DNA from: Nitratifractor sp.
Lineage (GTDB): Bacteria; Campylobacterota; Campylobacteria; Campylobacterales; Sulfurovaceae
Reading direction: 5' to 3'
DNA length: 11,976 nt
NCBI GenBank assembly: GCA_015490055.1
Contig: WFYP01000142.1
Coordinates: forward strand, 1-11,976
Below are positions 6,017 to 11,976 of the stretch, one piece after another. Positions within the stretch are counted from its first letter, which is position 1. Each line of letters opens with the position of its first letter. The position numbers and the translations under genes were made by a program. Under the pieces are notes generated by a model. That model did not search any database, was not told where the DNA came from, and saw only the letters and a program-made list of their open reading frames with translations.

Positions 6017-6416
6017 ATTCTACAAGCTTTGTTTCGATTTTTCTAACTAAAATATTATAAAGCACGGTTGCAATAATTGCAACAACAAGCCCCATAGCAG
6101 TGGTTTTAAGTGCAAGTGCTAAAGATTCCATAATTTTGCTAGCTACTAAATTGTTTTGTGCCATAGTAATAAATGTTTGCATAATAGCTAAAACAGTTCC
6201 AAGCAAGCCAATATATGGAGCATTTGAAGCAATAGTTGCAATCGCAGTAAGGTTATTACTCAAGCGATTCTCTAAGAGTTCACGACTCTTAAACTCTTGC
6301 AAATTTACTCTTTTAAAATAAAAGATACGCTCAAAAAAGAGAGCCACAGCAATTATGCTCATTAATAAAAGCAAGCCGATAATGCCGTAGTCTATGAACT
6401 CTTTAAGGTAGTGCAT
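6006..6416 (-). CDS. exbB: ExbB proton-channel subunit, short form
   Basis: A 136-residue MotA/TolQ/ExbB-family protein. Transmembrane segments are expected near 10-31 (YGIIGLLLLMSIIAVALFFE), 66-86 (around APYIGLLGTVLAIMQTF, the family signature) and 100-123 (LKTTAMGLVVAIIATVLYNIL). It lacks the extra N-terminal region of the longer enterobacterial ExbB, as do other compact Campylobacterota versions. ATG 6416 follows AAGGA by 5 nt and starts 8 nt after the receptor stop, so it is co-transcribed with the receptor. It forms the inner-membrane pentamer around the ExbD helices. Confidence 0.92.
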   Translation of the reverse strand: MHYLKEFIDYGIIGLLLLMSIIAVALFFERIFYFKRVNLQEFKSRELLENRLSNNLTAIATIASNAPYIGLLGTVLAIMQTFITMAQNNLVASKIMESLALALKTTAMGLVVAIIATVLYNILVRKIETKLVEYGS

Positions 6417-6424
6417 AATGTTCC

Positions 6425-8410
6425 TTAGAAACTATATTTAACATTTGCATAGATATATCTGCCTGGATTGTTTAGTCCAAGTTTTCTATTTGCTCCTGTT
6501 GCCAAAAGTGTTAAGTCATTATAAGTATTTGAGCTTTGATACTTCTTATCAAAAATATTATCAACCCCGAAAGTAAAGGTTAAATTAGGAGTCATAACTT
6601 TTTGGAATTTAAAGTTTGCTGTAACAAATCCTGGAAGACGCTCTTCTCCATTGTCTCCATCGAAGTCGCTCCAACTCTTTTGTCCTATGAATTCAAGACT
6701 TAATTTTGTGCTATCGTTTGGTAGGTAATTTAGTGTTAATAATCCTCTTAATGGGGTAATATCTGCTAAATCTTTATCTGTTTGATTTGGAAGAGGATGA
6801 GCTTTTTTACCTTTAATATAGTTTACTCCAAAATCCATATTGAATTTATCGTTAAATATGTAGCTGCCACTTAATTTAATACCATATACTTTTGCATCTA
6901 TATTTACAAATTTATTGGTTGTTAGTTGGTTATCGAAGTATATATAGTTATCTAATTTACTATAGAAAACTTTTCCTTCTATATAGCCATTCTCAAAGCT
7001 CTTTTTAAGACCTAAATCGGCTTCGATATTGCGTGTCTGTTTAAGTGTTGGTGTACCGTAGAGTTTACCTTTCTTTTTAAAATATAGTTCGCGACCATCT
7101 GGTACTCTGTGAGATACTCCAATACCTGCTAATAGTTCAAGAGTTGGTGTAATGGCGATATTATCGTAAATATAACCGCTTAAGGCATTGTAGTTTGGAT
7201 TGTTTAATTTATCATCGCTAGAAATTTTTGTATGGTCGTAGCGAAGAGCTGTTTCGATAGAGTGGCTACCGATTTTTTTATTGGCTTTTACAAATAGAGC
7301 ACTATTTTTTGTAACTGCATTATTGATACTATCGCCATTTGGAATATTGTGTTTTTTATAGTAGTGTCCATCCCAAGTTCTACGACTGTAATCTGCACCG
7401 AGCTCAATTTCGGTATTAGCAATCTCTAAAGTATTTGTAATTTTTGCTCCATAAATTTTGCTATGCATATGGTTTATTACTTCGCCCATCATTCCTTTAG
7501 AAGCATTTCGGTATTTTGTGCTCATTGGGTGATCTACTTTAGAGTAGTAGTAGAGCATTTGAAGCTTTTTAGAGTAAGCTCCTAAATTTTTAACTGTATA
7601 TTTTACATTATATAAGTCGCTGTCGTCTTTAAGGGCATCCATTGGTGTATTTGGATAAAGGATATTGCTACTTCTGTTAGCTGTGTAGCTAAGTGCTAAC
7701 TCTTGGTCTTTTGTTGGGTAAAAGTATAGCTTTGAAAGTAGAGAAAACTTATCGTATGCATCCATATTTTCATACTTTTTCTGATATAAATTCATCTTTT
7801 GTGCACCGGCTTTTTTCATTTGGGCATTGAATTTATCGCCGTTACCATCTTTGTACTGTTGGCTACTCTCTCTCGAAATTGTTAAAAGTGCTCTTACCTT
7901 GTCGTTACCACCTTGAATTGTAAACGACTCTTTATTTTGCCCAAAGCTTCCGTAATTAAAGTTTAACTCACCACTAAAGCCCTTTTTTGGTGCTTTTGTA
8001 ACTGCTTTTACAATACCACTAAGAGTACCGAAGTTCTCGACATCGTAAGGTCCTTCGATAACTTTGATAGATTTAATATTGCTTGTTACAATGTGCGAAA
8101 TAGGTGGGTCCATTCTATTTGGGCATCCACCATATATTTTACCACCGTCTATTGTTACATTTATATTATCCCGTTTCTGCCCACGCACTATAATATCGTT
8201 TGCTATACCGCTTCGTCTGCTTATAACAATATCTGGGTCTTTATTGCTTAAAGCTTCGCCTAAATCTGCCGATTTTAACTCTTCGCCACTAATATCGTTA
8301 ATATCAATACTGTTTAAATGCTCAACAACATTGATTCCTTTAAGCTCAACACTCTGTGCCTGTAGGGTTAAAACCGTAATCGCACTGATTAAAATTATTT
8401 TTCTCCTCAC
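6425..8410 (-). CDS. TonB-dependent receptor, OprC/NosA-like copper type
   Basis: A 661-residue outer-membrane receptor with signal peptide MRRKIILISAITVLTLQAQS, a TonB-box-like stretch ELKGINVVE, a plug domain (about 35-140; DIIVRGQKRDNINVTIDGG, IKSIKVIEGPYDVENFG) and a 22-strand barrel ending YIYANVKYSF with terminal Phe. The plug contains GGCPNRMDPP: Cys96 and Met100 form the CxxxM motif that, with an HxM motif in the barrel, binds copper in Pseudomonas OprC. DHPM (His294, Met296) is a good HxM candidate, and NHMH (313-316) a second. OprC and NosA are the closest families I recognise, so copper is the probable substrate, but another metal complex is possible. Translation starts at GTG 8410, 5 nt after AAAGGA; there is no better ATG. 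It heads the exbB-exbD-tonB operon, so the receptor carries its own energy supply. Confidence 0.9.
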   Translation of the reverse strand: MRRKIILISAITVLTLQAQSVELKGINVVEHLNSIDINDISGEELKSADLGEALSNKDPDIVISRRSGIANDIIVRGQKRDNINVTIDGGKIYGGCPNRMDPPISHIVTSNIKSIKVIEGPYDVENFGTLSGIVKAVTKAPKKGFSGELNFNYGSFGQNKESFTIQGGNDKVRALLTISRESSQQYKDGNGDKFNAQMKKAGAQKMNLYQKKYENMDAYDKFSLLSKLYFYPTKDQELALSYTANRSSNILYPNTPMDALKDDSDLYNVKYTVKNLGAYSKKLQMLYYYSKVDHPMSTKYRNASKGMMGEVINHMHSKIYGAKITNTLEIANTEIELGADYSRRTWDGHYYKKHNIPNGDSINNAVTKNSALFVKANKKIGSHSIETALRYDHTKISSDDKLNNPNYNALSGYIYDNIAITPTLELLAGIGVSHRVPDGRELYFKKKGKLYGTPTLKQTRNIEADLGLKKSFENGYIEGKVFYSKLDNYIYFDNQLTTNKFVNIDAKVYGIKLSGSYIFNDKFNMDFGVNYIKGKKAHPLPNQTDKDLADITPLRGLLTLNYLPNDSTKLSLEFIGQKSWSDFDGDNGEERLPGFVTANFKFQKVMTPNLTFTFGVDNIFDKKYQSSNTYNDLTLLATGANRKLGLNNPGRYIYANVKYSF

Positions 8411-8439
8411 AATAATCCTTTAAAATAAAATTGAATCAT

Positions 8440-8445
8440 ATTCTA
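8440..8445 (-). promoter_or_regulatory. Possible -10 of the receptor operon with adjacent palindrome
   Basis: On the minus strand TAGAAT (8445-8440) would place a start near 8433, about 22 nt before GTG 8410, leaving room for the AAAGGA site. GAATCATATTC (8433-8443), an inverted repeat, overlaps that point and could be an operator. The region is so AT-rich that TATAAA-like alternatives exist. No convincing 19-bp Fur or Cu-regulator site is seen. Confidence 0.25.
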
Positions 8446-8582
8446 ATAAAGAATTGTTAATTTTATATTAATAGATTAGGTTAAGCATATTTTAAGTTAT
8501 AAAATTTATCTAGTAAATTAATTGTTTCTTATAAATATCTTTTACTTTCGCCACAAATAAATGTATTTTATAATATTTTTAG

Positions 8583-8588
8583 TATAAT
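8583..8588 (+). promoter_or_regulatory. -10 element of proC
   Basis: A consensus TATAAT lies 21 nt before the proC ATG, giving a short leader that holds AAAAGGA at 8597-8603. No clear -35 is present. The rest of the divergent spacer (8411-8609) is AT-rich and shows no further gene or repeat. Confidence 0.6.
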
Positions 8589-8609
8589 GCTTACAAAAAA
8601 GGAAACTTA

Positions 8610-9353
8610 ATGGAGTTGCTTTTAATTGGTGCTGGGAATATGGGCTCTGCTATGCTTAAAGGGTTTAGTAAGTTTAATGTAACCGTTGTAGAGAAAAGTG
8701 GAACTAGAGCAAAAGAGTTAAAAGAGCAATTTGATGGGGTCGAAGTATTAAACGAAATACCAAATGTTTCTGGAAAAGTTGTAGTTTTGGCAGTTAAGCC
8801 ACAAACTCTACCTCTATTAGAAATTGAAGGAAATGCAGAGGCCGTTGTATCTATTTTGGCAGGTACACCCATTGCTAAATTAAAAGAGAAGATAGATGCA
8901 AGATACTATATTCGTGCAATGCCAAATATCGCTGCACTGAATTTAAAGTCGGTTACATCTGTTGTTGGAGATATTGAATTTAAAGAGCAAGCTTTAGAGA
9001 TACTCTCTACTATTGGAAAAGCAATTTGGCTAAATAGCGAAAAAGAGTTAGACATTGCAACAGGGCTTGGAGGCTCTGCCCCTGCTTGGCTTGCTATTGT
9101 TGCTGAAGCTTTGGCAGATGGTGCTGTAAATTTAGGCTTGCCTAGAGATAAAGCTCAGGAATATTTAGGAGCTCTGTTTGAAGGTGTTGGCTCAGTTTTA
9201 GAAGATACTCACCCAGCAACTTTTAAAGATATTGTAACATCTCCAGGTGGAACAACAGCTGCTGGATTATATACACTTGAAGAGAAAGCAGTAAGAAGTG
9301 CATTTATAAAGGCTATGGAGAGTTGCTACAGTAGAGCAAAAGATTTAAGCTAA
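8610..9353 (+). CDS. proC: Pyrroline-5-carboxylate reductase
   Basis: A 247-residue cytosolic enzyme that reduces pyrroline-5-carboxylate to proline with NAD(P)H, the last step of proline synthesis. The Rossmann dinucleotide loop is GAGNMG (7-12), and VVVLAVKPQ follows the third strand. The AMPNIAA segment is the family's usual RxMPNxP with Ala in the last position. The C-terminal helical dimer domain carries the signature TSPGGTTAAGL (210-220; usually SPGGTT). Length is slightly below the usual 260-280. The leader has a good TATAAT and ribosome-binding site. A Sel1-repeat gene follows after 15 nt and is probably co-transcribed. This is an ordinary housekeeping gene. Confidence 0.96.
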   Translation: MELLLIGAGNMGSAMLKGFSKFNVTVVEKSGTRAKELKEQFDGVEVLNEIPNVSGKVVVLAVKPQTLPLLEIEGNAEAVVSILAGTPIAKLKEKIDARYYIRAMPNIAALNLKSVTSVVGDIEFKEQALEILSTIGKAIWLNSEKELDIATGLGGSAPAWLAIVAEALADGAVNLGLPRDKAQEYLGALFEGVGSVLEDTHPATFKDIVTSPGGTTAAGLYTLEEKAVRSAFIKAMESCYSRAKDLS

Positions 9354-9368
9354 GTAAGGGAGCTAAAT

Positions 9369-9887
9369 ATGAAAAAGTTTATTCTATTGTTTCTTCTTAT
9401 GCCTATAGTAATATTTGCAAAAGTAGATATAGATAAATTAGTAAAAGAGGGTAAAGCAGGTGATAAACAAGCTCTATATCAACTTGGATTTATGTATGAA
9501 AATGGTATGGAAGTTAATAAAGATTTAGTGAAAGCAAAACGATATTACAGACAAGCTGTAGAGTTAGGTAGCGAAGATGCTAAACTTTCTCTAGCTTTAA
9601 TGGATTTAAGTGATAAGTTAGATAAAAGAAGGGTTAGTCTTAGTAATAGTGTTACTGTTAAAGGTTCAAAAGGCTTAGATTATAAATTATCTGTATCTGA
9701 TTTAAAAGCAGTTTTGCAAAGAGCTAAAAAATTAGATAAAGATGCTCTTTTTACACTCGCAACTATATATGATAATGGATATGGAGATATTAAAGCTGAT
9801 AGTTCAAGAGCATTGGCTCTTTATAAAAAAGCTGCCGCTCTTGGTAGTAAAAAGGCTGAGAACATTCTACTTTTAAAGAGTAAGTAA
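9369..9887 (+). CDS. Exported Sel1-repeat (TPR-like) protein
   Basis: A 172-residue protein with a signal peptide cleaved at about IVIFA (residue 17). Two Sel1-like units are visible: about 30-70 (GDKQALYQLGFMYENGMEV ... AKRYYRQAVELGSEDA) and about 122-166 (DALFTLATIYDNGYGDIK ... ALALYKKAAALGSKKA), with a Ser/Lys-rich linker between. Such repeats form alpha-helical superhelices that mediate protein-protein contacts in the periplasm; no catalytic residues are expected. AAGGAG at 9356-9361 sits 7 nt before the ATG, and the gene is 15 nt downstream of proC. The partner is unknown. Confidence 0.87.
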   Translation: MKKFILLFLLMPIVIFAKVDIDKLVKEGKAGDKQALYQLGFMYENGMEVNKDLVKAKRYYRQAVELGSEDAKLSLALMDLSDKLDKRRVSLSNSVTVKGSKGLDYKLSVSDLKAVLQRAKKLDKDALFTLATIYDNGYGDIKADSSRALALYKKAAALGSKKAENILLLKSK

Positions 9888-9907
9888 GCCCTTAGATACA
9901 AGGGTTT
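9886..9907. terminator. Weak bidirectional hairpin between convergent genes
   Basis: AAGCCCTT (9886-9893) pairs with AAGGGTTT (9900-9907) over a 6-nt loop, including one G-U pair. It spans the stop codons of the Sel1 gene and the OmpA-family gene. Neither strand has a strong T run immediately after it, so termination activity is doubtful. Confidence 0.3.
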
Positions 9908-10611
9908 ACTGCTTTTGATGGGTCGTTGTATAAGTAAATCTCTACACGACGGTTAAGTGCTCTTTGTGCATCTGTTTTATTTGGAACTAAAGGTTTATTA
10001 TAAGAGCAACCTTTTACATAAATTCTATTACGCAAACCTTGACTCTTAAGTAAATTCGCAACACTTTGTGCTCTGCTTAATGATAGTTTCTGGTTATATT
10101 GGAAAGTACCTTTATCGTCTGTAAATCCTGCTATTTGAGCAGTCATTTGTGGATATTTACTAAGTAAGGTAGCTACTTTTAATACTTTATCTTTTGCACT
10201 TGGTTGTAGTTGGCTAGAGTTGAATGGGAACATCATAGAGTCTCTAAACATAATCTTAACATAGTCTTGACCTTTAGATACAACTATTGTTTTATTTGGG
10301 TCTAATGCTGCTAGTGGGTCATTACTTACGCCTGTACCTAATGCATTAGCAATTTCGTTAGCTTGTTGGTCTAAAAGGTATCCAACTCCTCCACCAACTG
10401 CTGCACCTGCTAAACCACCTATTATTGCACCATTTAATTTATGATGTTTTGAGCTACCTGCACCAATAAATGCACCAGTTAATGCACCAATTAGCGAGCC
10501 TGTTTTTGCTCTGTCGTTGCTATTATCAGGAACTAAAGTACCTTGTGTTAATGCACAACCACTAAATAGTATTGCTACTGCTGATGATAAAGCTATAATT
10601 TTTAATTTCAT
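9892..10611 (-). CDS. OmpA-family lipoprotein with glycine zipper
   Basis: A 239-residue outer-membrane lipoprotein. The lipobox is LFSGC (Cys19). Residues 38-80 form a glycine zipper (GSLIGALTGAFIGAG ... GAIIGGLAGAAVGGGVGYLL), a hydrophobic hairpin that can insert into or associate with the membrane. An OmpA C-terminal domain follows (about 115-232), with FNSSQLQP, the peptidoglycan-binding AGFTDDKGT (Asp165) and LSLSRAQSV (Arg180), and NRRVEIYL. The family links outer membrane to cell wall, as in Pal- and YiaD-type proteins. AAGGAG lies 7 nt before the ATG, and TATAAA at 10639-10634 is a plausible -10. It is transcribed divergently from rnpB and convergently with the Sel1 gene. Paralogues are usual, so I give no symbol. 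Confidence 0.92.
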   Translation of the reverse strand: MKLKIIALSSAVAILFSGCALTQGTLVPDNSNDRAKTGSLIGALTGAFIGAGSSKHHKLNGAIIGGLAGAAVGGGVGYLLDQQANEIANALGTGVSNDPLAALDPNKTIVVSKGQDYVKIMFRDSMMFPFNSSQLQPSAKDKVLKVATLLSKYPQMTAQIAGFTDDKGTFQYNQKLSLSRAQSVANLLKSQGLRNRIYVKGCSYNKPLVPNKTDAQRALNRRVEIYLYNDPSKAVNPCI

Positions 10612-10633
10612 AAATAGACTCCTTAATATTTAT

Positions 10634-10639
10634 TTTATA
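10634..10639 (-). promoter_or_regulatory. Candidate -10 of the OmpA-family gene
   Basis: TATAAA on the minus strand lies 22 nt before the ATG, leaving a short leader that carries AAGGAG. It shares the 72-bp spacer with the rnpB promoter, which faces the other way. Confidence 0.4.
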
Positions 10640-10671
10640 GCCAATTATATCCTACTTTTCTAAAAATGTGA

Positions 10672-10677
10672 TATAAT
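10672..10677 (+). promoter_or_regulatory. -10 element of rnpB
   Basis: A consensus TATAAT within TGTGATATAATTG sits 7 nt before TTGGGTATAGC, the 5' strand of RNase P helix P1. Its position relative to the RNA 5' end is what a stable-RNA promoter should show. Confidence 0.7.
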
Positions 10678-10683
10678 TGCAAA

Positions 10684-11071
10684 TTGGGTATAGCTGATAG
10701 TTGCCTGCTTTTTAGCAGGAGGAAAGTCCGGGCTGCAGCGAGGCAGGATTCCATTTAACGGATGGCTGGGGTAACCCAAGGGCAAGTGCAACAGAGAGTA
10801 AACCGCCAGGAGATGGGGTCAGACCCGCAAAAGTTTCATTGCATTGCAACAAAACTTTTGAGGTCAGACCCCTTCTCCTGGTAAGGGTGAAAGGGTGGTG
10901 TAAGAGACCACCAGTGCCTATAGCGATATAGGTAGCTAGGTAAACCCAATCCGCAGCAAGAAGCACCAGGTAAGAGCCTCGTAATTGGCGTGCTTTGCTT
11001 GAACTAGTTAGTAATAGCTAGTCTAGATAAATAACTATCTAATACAGAACTCGGCTTATGCTATACCCAAT
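10684..11071 (+). ncRNA. rnpB: RNase P RNA, bacterial type A
   Basis: This is the catalytic RNA that trims the 5' leader of pre-tRNAs. The conserved parts occur in order: GAGGAAAGTCCGGGCT (10719-10734; P4 5' strand), ACAGAGAGTAAACCGCC (10791-10807), GGTAAGGGTGAAAGGGTGG (10880-10898), a GCAAGAAGCACC segment near P15, TAGATAAATAAC, and ACAGAACTCGGCTTAT (11044-11059; P4 3' strand and J2/4). The ends pair as P1: TTGGGTATAGC with GCTATACCCAA, extendable by flanking A/T pairs into a T run that may aid termination. The oddity is P12 (10806-10881), which is far longer than needed and is built from GGTCAGACC repeats. P12 is peripheral, so activity should be kept. Ends are approximate by a few bases. 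Confidence 0.96.
10806..10881 (+). repeat. Palindromic repeat forming an extended P12 arm of RNase P RNA
   Basis: The 76-nt arm pairs almost throughout: 8 bp, a T-T mismatch, 6 bp, an A-A mismatch, 4 bp, a small internal loop, 9 bp (CAAAAGTTT with AAACTTTTG), and a short apical stem, about 31 bp in all. Each side carries a self-palindromic word, GGGGTCAGACCC on the left and GGTCAGACCCC on the right. I recall GGGGTCAGACCCC-type palindromes as dispersed repeats in other bacteria, sometimes near IS200-like (Y1/RAYT) transposases. This suggests a repeat inserted at the tip of a normal P12 stem. Confidence 0.65.
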
Positions 11072-11121
11072 TTTATGAACCTTTTTCTCTACACTGAAGT
11101 AACCATATAAACGAAAAGCTT
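11072..11121. other. Spacer downstream of rnpB
   Basis: The start of a 396-bp gene-free stretch (11072-11467) between rnpB and the adaptor gene. This first part holds only the T-rich rnpB tail (TTTATGAACCTTTTTC), which may contribute to termination. No promoter, gene or repeat is seen in it. The rest is the foldback element, its direct repeats and the adaptor promoter. Confidence 0.5.
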
Positions 11122-11132
11122 TAGGGCACCTC
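11122..11132 (+). repeat. Left 11-bp direct repeat (target duplication) of foldback element
   Basis: TAGGGCACCTC occurs here and again, identical, at 11392-11402, each abutting one end of the inverted-repeat element. Differing bases outside the two copies fit a target-site duplication made on insertion. Confidence 0.65.
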
Positions 11133-11391
11133 CATTGCCATTATGTTAAGGATTTTACATCCATTTTTTGGCTTTAAGCTAAAAGCCAAAAGCTTAAAGC
11201 TAGCCACTTCGTCACTCCCACGAAAGTGGGAGTCCACGATTTTAACTGCCTAAAAGTTGAAAAAGTTCTTTTTCGGCAGTTTAAACTGTGGATTCCCGTT
11301 TTCACGGGAATGACATGGTGGCAAGCTTTTGGCTTTGTGCTTTAAGCTTTATGCATTTTATGGAGTTAAAACTCTTAACTTAATAGCAATG
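11133..11391. mobile_element. 259-bp foldback (MITE-like) element
   Basis: The terminal inverted repeats are 31 bp (11133-11163 and 11361-11391) with 25 identical positions, beginning CATTGCCATTA on the left and CATTGCTATTA on the right (reverse strand). Pairing continues inward: AAAGCCAAAAGCTT at 11182-11195 mirrors 11323-11336, and a 40-bp arm at 11211-11250 mirrors 11275-11314. The element is therefore one long imperfect hairpin centred near 11262. It has no open reading frame and is flanked by 11-bp direct repeats, as expected of a non-autonomous element moved by a transposase encoded elsewhere. The family is not identified. It sits between rnpB and an adaptor gene, where it interrupts no visible gene. 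Confidence 0.7.
11211..11314. repeat. Inner paired hairpins of the foldback element (dRS3-like words)
   Basis: Two short hairpins, ACTCCC-8 nt-GGGAGT (11214-11233) and ATTCCC-8 nt-GGGAAT (11292-11311), sit in opposite orientation within 40-bp arms that are 31/40 identical as inverted repeats. The second fits the ATTCCC-N8-GGGAAT form of the neisserial dRS3 repeat. The wider CGTCATTCCC...GGGAATCCAC type is a common intergenic repeat in proteobacteria, as I recall it. It appears to form the core of the larger element. Confidence 0.6.
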
Positions 11392-11402
11392 TAGGGCACC
11401 TC
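11392..11402 (+). repeat. Right 11-bp direct repeat (target duplication) of foldback element
   Basis: An exact second copy of TAGGGCACCTC, directly after the right inverted terminus GCAATG. With the copy at 11122-11132 it brackets the 259-bp element. Confidence 0.65.
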
Positions 11403-11414
11403 TAATAATATTTC

Positions 11415-11443
11415 TTGCAACTTTTAAAAAATTTAGGTATATT
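11415..11443 (+). promoter_or_regulatory. Promoter of the HlyD-like adaptor gene
   Basis: TTGCAA (11415-11420) and TATATT (11438-11443) are separated by 17 nt, a good sigma-70 arrangement, and lie 24 nt before ATG 11468. The promoter begins 12 nt after the right direct repeat of the foldback element, so that insertion did not disrupt it but lies immediately upstream. Confidence 0.5.
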
Positions 11444-11467
11444 ACATATAAAAAAATAGGTAAATAT

Positions 11468-11976
11468 ATGATTAAATTTATATCATCTTTTATTTTATTT
11501 ACAGTAATAGCGATTGCAGATGTACATTTTGCTAAGCTTGAGCCGTATAACACAATAAATATAAAATCTGAAGTAACTGGCAGAGTTGTTTTAGCAAGAG
11601 AAGATTTAGAAGGCAAAATTGCTGACTCTTTAATTGTTAAAATAGATGACAGATTGGATAAAATAGATTTAAAAAACTCAAAAACATCTTTACAACTATT
11701 ATCTAAAATGATAACTCTTAATAAATCAATGCTTAATAATCTTAAAAAAAATGTAGCTAAAAAATACTCTTTATATAAAAAATTGGCACCATTGGCTAGT
11801 AGCTCTGTTAGCCAAAAAGATTCACTTTTCTCTGCATATGTATCGGCAAAAAGTCAATATAATGCTACACAAGAGAAGGTTTTAAATTTAGAGAATCAAA
11901 AAGTAACTTTAAGCCAGAAGATTGCACTCTTGCAAGATAGATTATCTAAAAAGAGTATATATGTTAAGAACAAGTA
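11468..11976 (+). CDS. HlyD/RND-type periplasmic adaptor protein, 3' end outside window
   Basis: Reads openly from ATG 11468 to the window edge, 169 codons without a stop. A short signal peptide (MIKFISSFILFTVIAIADV) is followed by LEPYNTINIKSEVTGRVV, the first half of a biotinyl-lipoyl-like domain as in membrane-fusion proteins. About 85 residues of Lys/Leu/Gln-rich helix follow (about 70-160), the coiled-coil hairpin that docks onto an outer-membrane channel. Such adaptors link inner-membrane pumps to TolC-type exits, so a pump gene is expected downstream. The sequence is too divergent and too incomplete to name a substrate. The ATG follows a weak ATAGG site and a good promoter. Confidence 0.75.
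   Translation, partial: MIKFISSFILFTVIAIADVHFAKLEPYNTINIKSEVTGRVVLAREDLEGKIADSLIVKIDDRLDKIDLKNSKTSLQLLSKMITLNKSMLNNLKKNVAKKYSLYKKLAPLASSSVSQKDSLFSAYVSAKSQYNATQEKVLNLENQKVTLSQKIALLQDRLSKKSIYVKNK

Noticed and set aside
5306..6050. Plus-strand open frames at 5306-5557 and 5628-6050
   Set aside because: They are antisense to tonB, exbD and exbB, with biased Leu/Phe/Ser composition mirroring the Lys-rich coding strand. There is no ribosome-binding site or family resemblance.
8064..8423. Plus-strand open frame opposite the receptor N-terminus
   Set aside because: It is antisense to the signal peptide and plug of a clear TonB-dependent receptor, with no promoter or ribosome-binding site.
8433..8466. 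Fur box upstream of the receptor operon
   Set aside because: Only a short GAATCATATTC palindrome is present. It does not match the GATAATGATAATCATTATC pattern well enough in such AT-rich DNA.
10712..10966. Minus-strand open frame of 84 codons
   Set aside because: It lies entirely inside rnpB. Antisense frames over RNase P RNA are a known source of false proteins.
11380..11616. Minus-strand 78-codon frame
   Set aside because: It runs through the right end of the foldback element and the promoter and start of the adaptor gene. Composition looks like a reverse frame.

Overview
The window is AT-rich and densely coded. It most likely comes from a free-living, Sulfurimonas/Sulfurovum-like member of the Campylobacterota (Epsilonproteobacteria). 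The grounds are the codon bias, the compact ExbB/ExbD/TonB set, an extended TATAAT-type -10 without a clear -35 upstream of rnpB, and the style of the intergenic repeats. The genus is inferred from recollection of such genomes, not from a search.

Layout. (1) 1-233: promoter and a leader with two competing hairpins. (2) 234-4730 (+): a tight five-gene operon encoding a diheme c-type lipoprotein with propeller-like repeats, a TlpA-like thiol-disulfide protein, a 71-residue DUF4266 lipoprotein ending GGGCGCN, a DUF3570 outer-membrane barrel, and an ApbE-type FMN transferase. Gene junctions overlap or lie 1 nt apart. (3) 8410-4732 (-): a convergent operon encoding an OprC/NosA-like TonB-dependent copper receptor, ExbB, ExbD and TonB. 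Its last stop codon lies 1 nt from the apbE stop. (4) 8610-9887 (+): proC and a Sel1-repeat protein. (5) 10611-9892 (-): an OmpA-family glycine-zipper lipoprotein. (6) 10684-11071 (+): rnpB, the RNase P RNA, with an unusually long P12 hairpin built from GGGGTCAGACC repeats. (7) 11072-11467: a 259-bp foldback (MITE-like) element between 11-bp direct repeats. (8) 11468-end (+): the start of a HlyD-like periplasmic adaptor, cut by the window edge.

How the parts may work together. The two convergent operons look like one envelope metal/electron module. The receptor carries the CxxxM copper motif and has its own energising complex next to it. The other operon supplies heme, thiol and probably covalent flavin groups outside the cytoplasm. 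The DUF3570 protein has three D-x-x-S-G-A-S sequences, the pattern that ApbE flavinylates, and ApbE is the next gene. A working hypothesis is surface or periplasmic redox handling of a metal, perhaps Cu(II) to Cu(I), coupled to uptake. The sequence alone does not prove this.

A second theme is repeat DNA entering functional genes. The lysine-rich linker of TonB looks like translated intergenic repeat DNA, and the RNase P RNA P12 arm looks like an inserted palindromic repeat.
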